This document shows positions 1 through 8,163 of a stretch of 64,000 bases of DNA, in pieces. Numbering within the stretch: position 1 is the stretch's first letter; each line of letters starts with the position of its first letter. The DNA is from an uncultured Flavobacteriaceae bacterium (GTDB taxonomy: Bacteria > Bacteroidota > Bacteroidia > Flavobacteriales > Flavobacteriaceae). A model generated the notes under the pieces. The model searched no databases. It had not been told where the DNA came from and saw only the letters and a list, made by a program, of their open reading frames with translations. Location of the stretch: positions 1-64,000 of the forward strand of contig CANNAC010000010.1 of the NCBI GenBank assembly GCA_947502495.1. Reading direction: 5' to 3'. The position numbers and the translations under genes were made by a program.

Positions 1-1077
1 ACAACAAGTGACTGGGCAACTGCAGATTGTGATGGAGACGGAGTAAGTAACTTAGACGAAGTAGATCCTGATGGAGATGGCGTTCAAGGACCAAACGATA
101 CCGATCCAAACGATGCATGTGAATTTACTGCAACAGATATTACATTACCTGTAACAGCAGTTACAAGTTGTGATACGGATGGAGATGGTGTATTAGATAG
201 TGTTGAAATTTTAAACGGTACGGATCCGAATAATCCATGTTCTTATAATGTAGAGGATATTACAGAACCAATCACAGCAGGAATTGATTGTGATGGAGAT
301 GGAGTTATTGATGCAGACGAAGTTATGGATGGTACAGATCCACATGATTATTGTGATCTTGTAATAGAGAGCGCAACTGTTGCCCCATCTGCAGCTTGGT
401 TAGCAGATGATTGTGATAGAGATAATGTGCCAAATGGAGAGGAGTTAGGTTATGGAGATACCGACGGAGATGGTATGCCTAACTTTAATGATACGGATGA
501 TGACAATGATGGTGTAGATACTATTAATGAAGATTACACAGATACAGACGTATCAGATGGTGATGTAGATCCAACAGGTGATGGTTTACCAGCTAATGAT
601 GATACAGATGACGACGGTACTCCAGACTATTTAGATACGGATGATGATAACGATGGTATTCTAACTAGTGATGAATATCCTGGTGATGGATTTGGTTTCG
701 ATGCATTTGATAGTGATGGTGATGGTTTACCAGATTATCTAGAAGTAGATAATGGGGTATTAACAGAATCGGATGATGATATTGAAATATTCAACGCGGT
801 AACGCCTAATGGAGATTATGATAATGATGTCTTTACAATTGAAAATATTGAATTGTTCCCAGAGAATCAAGTAAGAATTTACAATAGATGGGGAGTTTTA
901 GTATATGATGCTTTAGGCTACGGTCAGAATGGAGAGTATTTTAGTGGTAGATCAAGCGGTAGAGTTACTATTAGTGAAGATGAATTGTTACCAGAAGGTA
1001 CTTACTTCTACGTAGTGTCTTATGTTAAGAATGGAGAGACTAAAGAAAAAGCAGGTTATTTATATATCCATAGATAG
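1..1077 (+). CDS. Giant T9SS-exported adhesin, C-terminal part (partial, 5' end outside window)
   Basis: The reading frame is open from base 1, so this is the 3' end of a larger gene and the first ATG at 325 is internal. The visible 358 residues carry many Asp/Gly-rich motifs of the form DxDGDGxxDxxE, the pattern of thrombospondin type 3-like calcium-binding repeats, with Cys residues between blocks. The last ~95 residues (FNAVTPNGD, then VRIYNRWG, ending GYLYIHR) match the gliding-motility-associated C-terminal (CHU_C) domain, which directs type IX secretion and cell-surface attachment. A PorP/SprF gene follows after 62 bases, the usual arrangement in Flavobacteria, where the SprF-like protein is needed to export its neighbouring adhesin. 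Ligand unknown. Confidence 0.9.
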   Translation, partial: TTSDWATADCDGDGVSNLDEVDPDGDGVQGPNDTDPNDACEFTATDITLPVTAVTSCDTDGDGVLDSVEILNGTDPNNPCSYNVEDITEPITAGIDCDGDGVIDADEVMDGTDPHDYCDLVIESATVAPSAAWLADDCDRDNVPNGEELGYGDTDGDGMPNFNDTDDDNDGVDTINEDYTDTDVSDGDVDPTGDGLPANDDTDDDGTPDYLDTDDDNDGILTSDEYPGDGFGFDAFDSDGDGLPDYLEVDNGVLTESDDDIEIFNAVTPNGDYDNDVFTIENIELFPENQVRIYNRWGVLVYDALGYGQNGEYFSGRSSGRVTISEDELLPEGTYFYVVSYVKNGETKEKAGYLYIHR

Positions 1078-1085
1078 AATTAAAA

Positions 1086-1115
1086 AAGGAGGTAGATTAA
1101 CGTCTACCTCCATTT
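1086..1115. terminator. Hairpin between adhesin and PorP/SprF gene
   Basis: A perfect 9-bp stem (GGAGGTAGA at 1088-1096, TCTACCTCC at 1103-1111) with a 6-nt loop lies just after the adhesin stop. The T-tract is weak, so it may attenuate transcription or protect the 3' end instead of fully terminating. Confidence 0.5.
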
Positions 1116-1139
1116 ATAAAATAAATATAACAAATTAGA

Positions 1140-2075
1140 ATGAAAAATAAAATCTTACTATTAGTTATTAGTATTAGCACTACTTTTTGCTTAGAAAGTT
1201 TTGCGCAGCAAGAAGCTCAATATACTCAGTATATGTATAATACTATGAGTATTAATCCTGCATATGCTGGTTCGAGAGAAGTATTAAGTGTTGTTGGTTT
1301 ATACAGAACGCAATGGGTAGGCTTAGAAGGAGCTCCAGAAACACAAACATTAGGTATTCATTCTCCTATTGGAAGTAGTGAAAAACTAGGGATAGGATTG
1401 TCTATTATTAATGATAATATCGGGCCAACATCTGAAACTAATTTTGATATTGATCTTTCGTATACTTTTAAGACATCAGATAAAGGAAGATTTTCTTTTG
1501 GTTTAAAGGGTGGAGGGCATTTACTTAATATTAATTATGATGAACTAGATCGTTATAATCAAGGAGATAAAGTATTACCAACAGGGTCTATAAGTGAATT
1601 TTCACCTAACGTAGGTGTTGGGTTATACTATCGTCATGCAGATAAATGGTATTTAGGTGTTTCAGCTCCAAACTTATTGGAAACAGAACATTTGGATGAA
1701 GTAACTTTATCTACTGCAACCGAAAGAATTCATTATTATTTAATTGGAGGTTATGTTTTTGATTTATCTGAAAATTTAAAATTTAAGCCTGCATTTTTAG
1801 GAAAAGCTGTAGAAGGTGCACCTTTACAAGTGGACTTAACAGCAAACTTTTTAATAAACGATAAGCTTACTTTAGGTGCTGCTTATAGATGGAGTGCTTC
1901 TTTAAGTGCATTAGCTGGTTTCCAAATTACAGAAGGATTAATGATTGGTTTAGCATATGATAAAGAAACTACAGAACTTGGTAAAACTAAATTTAATAGT
2001 GGTTCTTATGAGATCATGTTAAGATTTGAATTGTTTAAAAAAGATAGTAAAATTATTTCTCCTAGATTCTTCTAA
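1140..2075 (+). CDS. PorP/SprF family type IX secretion system outer-membrane protein
   Basis: 311 residues with an N-terminal signal peptide ending near FAQQEAQYTQYMYN. The motif QYMYNTMSINPAYAGSRE directly after the signal is the hallmark of the PorP/SprF family; the rest alternates short hydrophobic and polar stretches as expected of an outer-membrane beta-barrel, ending in an aromatic residue. Family members associate with the T9SS translocon and serve export or surface anchoring of the CHU_C-type adhesin encoded just upstream. The OmpA-family gene starts 10 bases downstream, so the two are probably cotranscribed. Homologues are numerous in Flavobacteria, each tied to its own adhesin; this one most likely serves the gene ending at 1077. 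Confidence 0.92.
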   Translation: MKNKILLLVISISTTFCLESFAQQEAQYTQYMYNTMSINPAYAGSREVLSVVGLYRTQWVGLEGAPETQTLGIHSPIGSSEKLGIGLSIINDNIGPTSETNFDIDLSYTFKTSDKGRFSFGLKGGGHLLNINYDELDRYNQGDKVLPTGSISEFSPNVGVGLYYRHADKWYLGVSAPNLLETEHLDEVTLSTATERIHYYLIGGYVFDLSENLKFKPAFLGKAVEGAPLQVDLTANFLINDKLTLGAAYRWSASLSALAGFQITEGLMIGLAYDKETTELGKTKFNSGSYEIMLRFELFKKDSKIISPRFF

Positions 2076-2085
2076 ATAAAAGATT

Positions 2086-4029
2086 ATGAAATTATATAAA
2101 CTTACATTAATTGCCTTTTTTAGTTTCTTTATATCTATAGGGTATGCCCAAAAAGGAAAAATTAAAAAAGCAAGTAAACAATATGACCAATTTAGCTACG
2201 TAAAAACAAGTGAAATTTTACTTGAAGTTGCAGAAGCGGGTCATAAGTCTGTCGATTTATTCCAAAAACTTGGTAACTCATTTTATTTTAATAATAAAAT
2301 GGAAGAAGCTACAAAATGGTATGGAGAATTAATGGCTTTAGATGAACCTTTAGATGCGGAATACTACTTTAGATATGCACAAGCTTTAAAATATGGAGAA
2401 AACTATGAAGAGTCTGATAAATGGATGAAAAAATTCAATGCTTCTAAATCTAATGATTCTAGAGGAAGAGCTTTTGCTTCTACAGTAAATTACCTTGCTA
2501 AAATTGAAAAAGCAAGTAAAGATTTTGAAGTAAAGAATATGGACTTTAATTCTGAAGTATCCGATTTTGGAACTACCCAATATAAAGACAAATTAATTTT
2601 TGCTTCTTCAAGAGGAGATGGTAAAAGCTACGGATGGAATGATCAACCATTTTTAGATTTATATGCTGTAGAAAAACAAGACGATGGTACATACATTAAT
2701 GTAGAAAGTTATGATGAAACTGTAAATACAATGTATCATGAATCTACACCTTCATTTACACCAGATGATCAATTAATGTTTTTTACGCGTAATAACTATA
2801 CCAACAAAAAACTGAAAAGAGATAGTGAGGATATTACAAGATTAAAATTATACAGAGCTAGATTACAAGAAGACGGAACTTGGGGAGATATTGAGTCTAT
2901 ACATTTTAATAGTAATCAATATAGTGTAGCACATCCATCTATTAATGTATACGGAACAAAATTATATTTTGCATCAGATATGCCAGATACACAAGGGAAA
3001 TCAGATTTATATGTAGTAGACATTAATACCGATGGTACTTTAGGTAAACCGGTAAATTTAGGAGCTAAGATAAATACAGAAGGGCAAGAAACATTTCCTT
3101 TTATTAACGAAAGAGGAGATTTATTCTTTTCATCTAATGGGTATCCTGGTTTAGGAGGTTTGGATGTATATGTAATTAGAGATTTCGAAAATAAATATGC
3201 AAGTAATTCTACACTAACTGTAGAAAATTTAGCAAAACCGATTAACAGTCCGCAAGATGATTTTGGTTACTATGAAAACTTAGGGACTAATGAAGGCTTT
3301 TTCTCTTCCAATAGATTAAACGGAAAAGGAGATGATGATATTTATAGTTTTGCTGCCAAAGAAACCAAATGTGAGCAAATTGTTGCAGGTATTGTTAAAG
3401 ATAAAAATACTAGAGAATTATTAGCAGATGCAACAGTTATCTTATTTGATAAAGACGGAAAAGAAATGCAAAGGTTGGTGGTTGAAGACGACGCCGCTTT
3501 TACTTTTAGCTTAGACTGTGATGAAGAATATTTAGTACGTGCTCAAAAACAAGATTATGCTTCAGACGAAGTACGTTTTACTACACCAAGTACGAAACAA
3601 GAATTAGACTTAGAGCTTAACTTGTCTAAAGAAGTTAGAGAAATTGTAGTTGGTACAGATTTAGCTGAAGTATTAGATATTCCTATTATCTATTTCGATT
3701 TTGATAAATCTAATATTAGACCAGATGCAGCTTTAGAATTACAAAAAGTAATAGCTGTAATGAAACAGTATCCTAATATGAAAATAGATGTACGTTCGCA
3801 TACAGATTCTAGAGCTCCTTATAGTTATAACGAATCACTGTCTAAAAGACGAAATAAATCGACTATCGCACATATCATTAAAGTTGGTTTAATAGATGCT
3901 AATAGATTAACAGGTAATGGATATGGAGAAAGAAGATTAACCAATAGATGTTCTGATGGTGTACCATGTACAGAAGAAGAGCACCAACTTAACAGACGTA
4001 GCGAGTTTATTGTAGTTTCGATGGACTAA
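2086..4029 (+). CDS. OmpA family protein with TPR, PD40-type propeller and CarboxypepD_reg-like domains
   Basis: 647 residues. After a signal peptide (ends at GYAQ) come TPR-like helices (about residues 25-140), then WD40/PD40-like blades (DKLIFASSRGDG, STPSFTPDDQLMFFTRN, HPSINVYGTKLYFASDMPD, FPFINERGDLFFSSNG) to about residue 430, a CarboxypepD_reg-like beta-sandwich (AGIVKDKNTRELLADATV), and a C-terminal OmpA domain (IPIIYFDFDKSNIRPDA ... RSHTDSRA ... LSKRRN) that binds peptidoglycan. This is the standard third gene after CHU_C adhesin and PorP/SprF in gliding bacteria and probably anchors the secretion or adhesin assembly to the wall. A strong terminator follows. Confidence 0.92.
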   Translation: MKLYKLTLIAFFSFFISIGYAQKGKIKKASKQYDQFSYVKTSEILLEVAEAGHKSVDLFQKLGNSFYFNNKMEEATKWYGELMALDEPLDAEYYFRYAQALKYGENYEESDKWMKKFNASKSNDSRGRAFASTVNYLAKIEKASKDFEVKNMDFNSEVSDFGTTQYKDKLIFASSRGDGKSYGWNDQPFLDLYAVEKQDDGTYINVESYDETVNTMYHESTPSFTPDDQLMFFTRNNYTNKKLKRDSEDITRLKLYRARLQEDGTWGDIESIHFNSNQYSVAHPSINVYGTKLYFASDMPDTQGKSDLYVVDINTDGTLGKPVNLGAKINTEGQETFPFINERGDLFFSSNGYPGLGGLDVYVIRDFENKYASNSTLTVENLAKPINSPQDDFGYYENLGTNEGFFSSNRLNGKGDDDIYSFAAKETKCEQIVAGIVKDKNTRELLADATVILFDKDGKEMQRLVVEDDAAFTFSLDCDEEYLVRAQKQDYASDEVRFTTPSTKQELDLELNLSKEVREIVVGTDLAEVLDIPIIYFDFDKSNIRPDAALELQKVIAVMKQYPNMKIDVRSHTDSRAPYSYNESLSKRRNKSTIAHIIKVGLIDANRLTGNGYGERRLTNRCSDGVPCTEEEHQLNRRSEFIVVSMD

Positions 4030-4046
4030 CAAAAAATAGAGTAAAC

Positions 4047-4078
4047 AAAAAACCACCAAGAAATTGGTGGTTTTTTTA
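4047..4078 (+). terminator. Rho-independent terminator of the adhesin-PorP-OmpA operon
   Basis: Stem AACCACCAA (4051-4059) pairs with TTGGTGGTT (4064-4072), loop of 4 nt, preceded by A-rich and followed by T-rich sequence; 20 bases after the OmpA stop codon. Confidence 0.88.
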
Positions 4079-4420
4079 TTTCTATATAATTCTAAAAACT
4101 AAAAAAACGAACTTCATTTAAGTATACCTTTTTTATGGCTTTCATATCTAAAATTTAGTATAAGCTTTAAATGTCGATATAGTCAATTAATTTTTCTCCA
4201 AACAGGTGTTAAAATCTCTCTTTTTAATACTATCGTATTTATCGAATTATTATACTGTGATATAGGTTTATAGTTTTTTATCGAAGTGCGCTATAATAGC
4301 ACTTAAAATCTTATTTTTTGGATGCTTTTAGAAGATTGATTGGTTGTGCGTGTAAGAGATATCAGTTTAGTTGTATGTATTTAAGTAGACTTGGCTTCGG
4401 TTAATTGTCTGTTAAAACCA
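4079..4420. other. Intergenic DNA left of the element
   Basis: No ORF with recognisable protein features on either strand. The sequence is very AT-rich and lies between the OmpA terminator and the terminator at 4421-4456. Before the element inserted, this would have been the DNA downstream of the tRNA-Arg gene. Confidence 0.6.
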
Positions 4421-4456
4421 AAAAACCACTCAAATCATAGTGATTGAGTGGTTTTA
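4421..4456 (-). terminator. Probable original terminator of the tRNA-Arg gene, separated from it by the element
   Basis: A 12-bp stem (4422-4433 with 4444-4455, core CCACTCA/TGAGTGG). Read leftwards it is followed by a T-run. It lies 4 bases outside the left copy of the attachment repeat. Since the tRNA reads leftwards into the attachment site, this hairpin would have ended its transcript before insertion. Confidence 0.6.
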
Positions 4457-4459
4457 GTT

Positions 4460-4497
4460 AGAATTCTCATTCTTTAAAGTGACCTCGACTGGATTCA
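4460..4497. repeat. Left attachment repeat of the element (38 bp)
   Basis: 38 bases identical to 39571-39608, beginning AGAATTCTCATTCTTTAAAG. The last 18 bases match the 3' end of the tRNA-Arg gene (acceptor stem and part of the T arm); the first 20 match sequence just downstream of that tRNA. Identity stops abruptly on both sides, as expected of an att core duplicated by integration. Here the tRNA end is only a fragment. Confidence 0.92.
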
Positions 4498-4649
4498 GTC
4501 GGATTAACTTATGCCTTTGTTTATAAGGTTTTCAATGTCTTGTAATAATCTGTTAACCGATTTGTGATAATATCGGTTGATTTACAATGCTTTGATTTGC
4601 ATTTCAATCTTAATGTAAAGATACTAAAACCATGGATTCAAACCTACAT

Positions 4650-4670
4650 AAATCGTATCAAATGCTATGA
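4650..4670. repeat. Left copy of a subterminal 21-nt repeat
   Basis: AAATCGTATCAAATGCTATGA matches 39496-39516 at 19 of 21 positions in the same orientation. Both copies lie inside the element ends (153 bp from the left att repeat, 55 bp from the right one). Just before it, 4633-4644 matches the tRNA T-arm region TGGATTCAAACC. It could be an integrase or excisionase accessory site or the relic of another att site. Confidence 0.5.
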
Positions 4671-4685
4671 AGTGTTACACTATAT

Positions 4686-4744
4686 TATACCCGTTAGGGT
4701 ATGATATCATTGTGTTTTTATCTAATTATACCCGAAAGGGTATA
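4686..4744. repeat. Twin small hairpins TATACCC-N4-GGGTATA
   Basis: TATACCC-GTTA-GGGTATG at 4686-4703 and TATACCC-GAAA-GGGTATA at 4727-4744, start points 41 bp apart. The second abuts the stop codon of the leftward gene at 4746, so both would lie in its 3' untranslated RNA; they could equally be protein-binding dyads. Confidence 0.55.
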
Positions 4745-4745
4745 G

Positions 4746-4949
4746 TTAGGAAACAGCCTCCAAATATTGATTTACAATCTCTTCTTTGATACCGCTGTAT
4801 TCTGCGAATTCTTCAGCAGTGATAAATTGATGAGACTTTTTTCCGAAGTAGATTTTAATTTCATTTAAGAGCTTACGACCGTAGCGCTCACTTCTTCCAG
4901 TGATGCGTTGGATGTCTTTTGGATATATACAAGCTCTTACTATTCTCAT
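4746..4949 (-). CDS. Small putative DNA-binding protein (67 aa)
   Basis: 67 residues, basic in the first half (YPKDIQRITGRSERYGRKLLNEIK) and ending in a short helix-rich region (FITAEEFAEYSGIKEEIVNQYL). The layout suggests two small helix-turn-helix-like units, as in phage or element regulators, and similar short proteins occur in Flavobacteria. It points away from the 5107-6711 cassette, with a 157-bp divergent region between, so it is a candidate regulator of that cassette. No cofactor or catalytic motif is seen. Function inferred only from size, composition and position. Confidence 0.6.
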   Translation of the reverse strand: MRIVRACIYPKDIQRITGRSERYGRKLLNEIKIYFGKKSHQFITAEEFAEYSGIKEEIVNQYLEAVS

Positions 4950-5106
4950 TTTATACTTTATCCATACTTAGTCTATACCTCATCTTGGAATCGTCTATAT
5001 GTACTCTAATGGCATAAAACGAATCTATCGGCATGGATGTATGGGTGTTTTTGATTTCTCTTATAAATCTACTGTCTTTTGCTTAATAATCAAAATATTA
5101 AAAGTT

Positions 5107-5862
5107 ATGGCTAGACAAACAGGTATTATCAAATTGAAAGGAACTATCGGAGATATTTCCTTCTACAAGAGCGCAGACGGACACCTTGCGCGATATAAAG
5201 GAGGTGTTGATGGAAAACGTATTGCAAGTGATCCTGCGTTTCAGAGAACTCGTGAAAATGGTTCGGAGTTTGGACGTGCAGGAAAAGGAGGTAAGGTGTT
5301 TCGAAATGCCATTCGTGTGCTTTTGCAAAATGCAAAAGATAAACGAGTGGTAAGTCGTTTGACAAAAATTTTAGTTGCAGTCACAAAAACGGATTTGGTT
5401 CACGATCGTGGTCTTAGAACCATCGAAGATGGAGATATGAGCACATTGTTAGGCTTTGAATTCAATGTGAATGGAAAGCTAGGCGCAACACTTTTTGCTC
5501 CATTTGCTGTGGCATATGATCGTGCAACTGGAGATGTTACTTTGGATCTAGATCCATTTGCACCAACATTGCGAATTGCTGCTCCTGGAGGTACTACACA
5601 TTACAAAATTGTAATGGGAGGAGCAGAGTTAGATTTTCCAAATGAAGCTTCTGTTTTTGAAAGTGCAGAAACAGGTATTCTTCCATATGATGGTGTGGAT
5701 ACTGCCGCTATTAATTTAACTGTTGCTCTTACAGCTAATACCGTGCTTCCTGTCGTACAAGTTGTTGGTGTTGCGTTTTATCAAGAGGTAAATGGACAAA
5801 TGTATCCGTTGAAAAATGGTGCATATAACGCGCTTTCAGTAGCAAATGTGGATACTGTCTAA
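5107..5862 (+). CDS. Conserved protein of unknown function, first gene of a DUF5675 cassette
   Basis: 251 residues starting MARQTGIIKLKGTIGDISFY. An in-frame ATG exists at 4999, but its 36 extra residues look untranslated and the family start is MARQTG, so 5107 was chosen. The N-terminal half is basic and Gly/Arg-rich (RTRENGSEFGRAGKGGKVFRNA); the second half looks like a beta-rich domain (GATLFAPFAVAYDRATGDVTLDL). I recall similar proteins in many Bacteroidota, usually unannotated. The stop codon TAA directly abuts the ATG of the DUF5675 gene, so the two are translationally coupled. No membrane segment or enzyme motif. It could be a phage-derived structural or export-associated protein; that is a guess. 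Confidence 0.7.
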   Translation: MARQTGIIKLKGTIGDISFYKSADGHLARYKGGVDGKRIASDPAFQRTRENGSEFGRAGKGGKVFRNAIRVLLQNAKDKRVVSRLTKILVAVTKTDLVHDRGLRTIEDGDMSTLLGFEFNVNGKLGATLFAPFAVAYDRATGDVTLDLDPFAPTLRIAAPGGTTHYKIVMGGAELDFPNEASVFESAETGILPYDGVDTAAINLTVALTANTVLPVVQVVGVAFYQEVNGQMYPLKNGAYNALSVANVDTV

Positions 5863-6258
5863 ATGGATGTTTTATTACATAGGACCTATTATGAAGAGGG
5901 CACGAATAGTGCGCTCTTCTATAATGGTCAATTTTTAGGTTTTGCTATTGAATTACCCTGGTTACATAACCAAAGAAATGTGTCCTGTATTCCAGAAGGT
6001 GAATACGCACTGAAAGCGAGGTATTCGGATAAATTTGGACATCATTTACATATCGTGGATGTGAAAGGTCGTAGTCTTATACTACTGCATCCAGCGAATA
6101 ATGCTAAGCGGGAACTTCGTGGCTGTATTGCTCCTGTAACGCAGTTGTCCGGAATAGGAAAAGGAATCCATTCTAAAGCCTTACTTCAAAAATTGGTATC
6201 GCTATGTTATCAAGCATTTGACAGAAACGAAAATGTATTATTAACTATTAAATCATAA
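5863..6258 (+). CDS. DUF5675 family protein
   Basis: 131 residues. The pattern CIPEGEYALKARYS, GRSLILLHPANNAKRELRGCIAP with conserved His, Asn and Cys is typical of DUF5675, a family found in bacteria and phages. The H..N....GCI arrangement recalls L,D-transpeptidase-like active sites, so a peptidoglycan-related role is plausible but unproven. There is no signal peptide. It sits between the unknown 251-aa protein and two tiny membrane proteins, an order reminiscent of phage lysis cassettes (enzyme plus holin-like proteins). Confidence 0.85.
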   Translation: MDVLLHRTYYEEGTNSALFYNGQFLGFAIELPWLHNQRNVSCIPEGEYALKARYSDKFGHHLHIVDVKGRSLILLHPANNAKRELRGCIAPVTQLSGIGKGIHSKALLQKLVSLCYQAFDRNENVLLTIKS

Positions 6259-6262
6259 GATC

Positions 6263-6523
6263 ATGAATGTCGTAGATCGTTATAAACAACCAACGCCTAA
6301 ATTCTTTAAAACTTTGCGAAACATTGGTATTGCATTAGCAACCGCAGGAGGCGCTATCATCGCTGCTCCAATTTCTTTGCCAGCTATCCTAGTAACTGTT
6401 GCCACTTATATGACGGTTGCCGGAACTGTTGTAACTGCAGTTAGTCAAGCTGTCACTATGGATGATAATACGGAGATTCCGAAGATAGACGGAAAAGATT
6501 CCGGATCCAGTAAGCAATCCTAA
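6263..6523 (+). CDS. Small membrane protein, holin-like (86 aa)
   Basis: 86 residues. A short basic N-terminus (VVDRYKQPTPKFFKTLR) is followed by two hydrophobic segments, about residues 21-38 (IGIALATAGGAIIAAPIS) and 40-63 (ILVTVATYMTVAGTVVTAV), then a charged tail. That hairpin topology fits small phage-type holins, but many unrelated proteins look the same. It starts 4 bases after the DUF5675 stop and its TAA overlaps the next ATG by one base, so it is part of the cassette. Confidence 0.65.
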   Translation: MNVVDRYKQPTPKFFKTLRNIGIALATAGGAIIAAPISLPAILVTVATYMTVAGTVVTAVSQAVTMDDNTEIPKIDGKDSGSSKQS

Positions 6524-6711
6524 TGACACAACATTTCTCACATATTCGCTTTTCTATTCTAGGAGGAACTATTTCTTCCGTGTGGTTTCAAATTACATCC
6601 GAAGACCTTTTTAAAACAGCTATCATGGCTGCTTTCGGTGCTGTGGTTAGTTATATCGTTTCCATATTAGCTAAACGCATACATCAGTTTTTTCAGCGTC
6701 AGAATAAATAA
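6523..6711 (+). CDS. Very small membrane protein (62 aa)
   Basis: 62 residues with two weakly hydrophobic stretches (FSILGGTISSVWFQIT and AIMAAFGAVVSYIVSILAK) and a basic C-terminus (RIHQFFQRQNK). The ATG overlaps the previous stop as TAATG. It is the last gene of the rightward cassette; a terminator-like hairpin follows at 6865. A partner of the 86-aa protein is likely; no family recognised. Confidence 0.6.
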   Translation: MTQHFSHIRFSILGGTISSVWFQITSEDLFKTAIMAAFGAVVSYIVSILAKRIHQFFQRQNK

Positions 6712-6863
6712 GAAAAGAGTGCTTTTTTGTTTACGGAATGTTTCCTTTATAGTACTATGCCCTTTCCTATTATTTTAAAAGGAAAAAAAGAAAACAATAG
6801 TTCTGGTGGCGTGGGAATGCTGTCAAGCTTTTTGGACAAAATAATATGCCTAGTAGTAAGTTT

Positions 6864-6900
6864 AAAAAATAATACGCTTTTTTTTTGCGTATTATTTTTT
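6864..6900. terminator. Bidirectional terminator between the cassette and the convergent 242-aa gene
   Basis: A 13-bp stem, AAAAATAATACGC (6865-6877) with GCGTATTATTTTT (6887-6899), with A and T runs on both sides and an all-T loop. It serves both the rightward cassette and the leftward gene ending at 6976. ORFs spanning this hairpin are not credible. Confidence 0.8.
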
Positions 6901-6975
6901 TCAAAACCTTTAGGCTTGAGCTTTATAGCATTATGGCGTTGGATGCAGGAAGCCAACTATATTTGTGGCCTTTTT

Positions 6976-7704
6976 TTATTTTAATTTAAAATTAACCTCC
7001 CATATCCAAGTTGCCCAATGAGCTAAATTTAATGTAGCTTTTTCTTCTTTGCGAAAAAGTGTTCTAGCATTAACAATAAGATTCAATTGATTTAACTTAT
7101 CCTGAAACATTGGTTGCAGCTGTTTATTAGTTGTCTTTGTTAAAGTATTTAAGAACGCAGTGTCAATATTTTCATATTCTTCTAGAATTGGAACAGTATT
7201 ATTTCTTCCTCCAATACCGTAATCAATCATTTCATCATCAGTAACACATATTAACAAGCATTTGTGAGTTGAGAAATCAGAATAAATTGGATTATTAATA
7301 GTGTTAGTATACGCTTTTAATAAAGCTAGTCTGAACATATCATTCAATAATTTACCATGGTTTTTAGGACAAGCCTGATTTTTGGATATTGGTGTGCGTC
7401 TAAAGTATGAGAACTCTGCTAATATGCCTTGTTTTAATTTGTTTGTTGGATCTATACGTAAATCAAATTCTGGTTTCTTATTTTTTCTTCCTTGGCCAGA
7501 ATTACTAGTTTTAATTTCGGGTATAAACTGAGTGCTAGGTAGTGGTTGTTCTAAAATTATATCTGATGCTTTTAAATCATATTCTTTACTCGCTGTAAAA
7601 GCAAAGTCATATCTTATGCTGTCCTCACCAAATGCATGAAATAGGTTCTGTTTTTCAATTCTGTTTTTTACTTGCTTGTGGAATGTTTCAAATAGTTTTT
7701 GCAT
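6976..7704 (-). CDS. Orphan protein of unknown function, possible nuclease-like fold (242 aa)
   Basis: 242 residues, no signal peptide or membrane segment. The centre has FDLRID (from residue 80) and, 16 residues on, GILAEFSYFRR (D81 and E97), which resembles the D...ExK core of PD-(D/E)xK proteins except that Lys is replaced by Ser, followed by a basic helix (KNHGKLLNDMFRLALLKAY). The second half has CLLICVTDDEM, a buried-strand-like segment. It could be a degenerate nuclease-fold binding protein. It reads leftward after the 143-aa gene with a 27-bp gap, probably as a pair, separated from the large cluster by the hairpin-rich region. Function unknown. Confidence 0.55.
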   Translation of the reverse strand: MQKLFETFHKQVKNRIEKQNLFHAFGEDSIRYDFAFTASKEYDLKASDIILEQPLPSTQFIPEIKTSNSGQGRKNKKPEFDLRIDPTNKLKQGILAEFSYFRRTPISKNQACPKNHGKLLNDMFRLALLKAYTNTINNPIYSDFSTHKCLLICVTDDEMIDYGIGGRNNTVPILEEYENIDTAFLNTLTKTTNKQLQPMFQDKLNQLNLIVNARTLFRKEEKATLNLAHWATWIWEVNFKLK

Positions 7705-7731
7705 AGAAAAATGTATTATGATTATATCTCT

Positions 7732-8163
7732 TTAGTTAAATAAATTATTAACTTCTTTGTTGTTTTTTAGAATTAGCGTGAGGTTAAATGATTCTTGTCT
7801 AGAATCTGTTTCGCTTATGATATTGTAGTAAATTAATTTGGTGGTAATTATAAACTGTGAACTATGTTTAAAAGTTTTAAAGCCATTTATGTAGGATTCT
7901 GTAATTAAGTTATAGGTGTTTGTGTTATTCTTTTTTATAATTTCATAGATCACGCATCCATCTAAAACAATTAATAGTTCTTTATTATACACTTCCAATT
8001 TAAAACAAGCAGGTTCCATTTTATTATTATCTATCTCAAGTGATTTTTTAATTTCTATAGGTTTTATGTAGTGTGCATTTTTTGAATTTAAAAGATTTAA
8101 ATTGCTGCCTCTGTATTCCACTAATATGCAACCATAGTATGCGCCTGGATTATTTATTTTCAT
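7732..8163 (-). CDS. Hypothetical protein (143 aa)
   Basis: 143 residues rich in Asn, Ile, Lys and Tyr, with predicted beta-rich character (FKLEVYNKELLIVLDGCVIYEIIKK; HSSQFIITTKLIYYNIIS). No signal peptide, membrane segment or known motif. It lies 27 bp upstream of the 242-aa gene on the same strand, so a two-gene unit is likely. The very low-GC composition fits acquired cargo. I do not recognise the family. Confidence 0.5.
   Translation of the reverse strand: MKINNPGAYYGCILVEYRGSNLNLLNSKNAHYIKPIEIKKSLEIDNNKMEPACFKLEVYNKELLIVLDGCVIYEIIKKNNTNTYNLITESYINGFKTFKHSSQFIITTKLIYYNIISETDSRQESFNLTLILKNNKEVNNLFN

Noticed and set aside
4999-5106. Upstream in-frame ATG extending the 251-aa gene by 36 residues
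   Set aside because: The added segment has no protein-like character and the known family start is MARQTG at 5107.
6727-6984. 85-aa rightward and 69-aa leftward ORFs
   Set aside because: They cross the strong bidirectional terminator at 6864-6900 and have low-complexity, hydrophobic composition from T-tracts.
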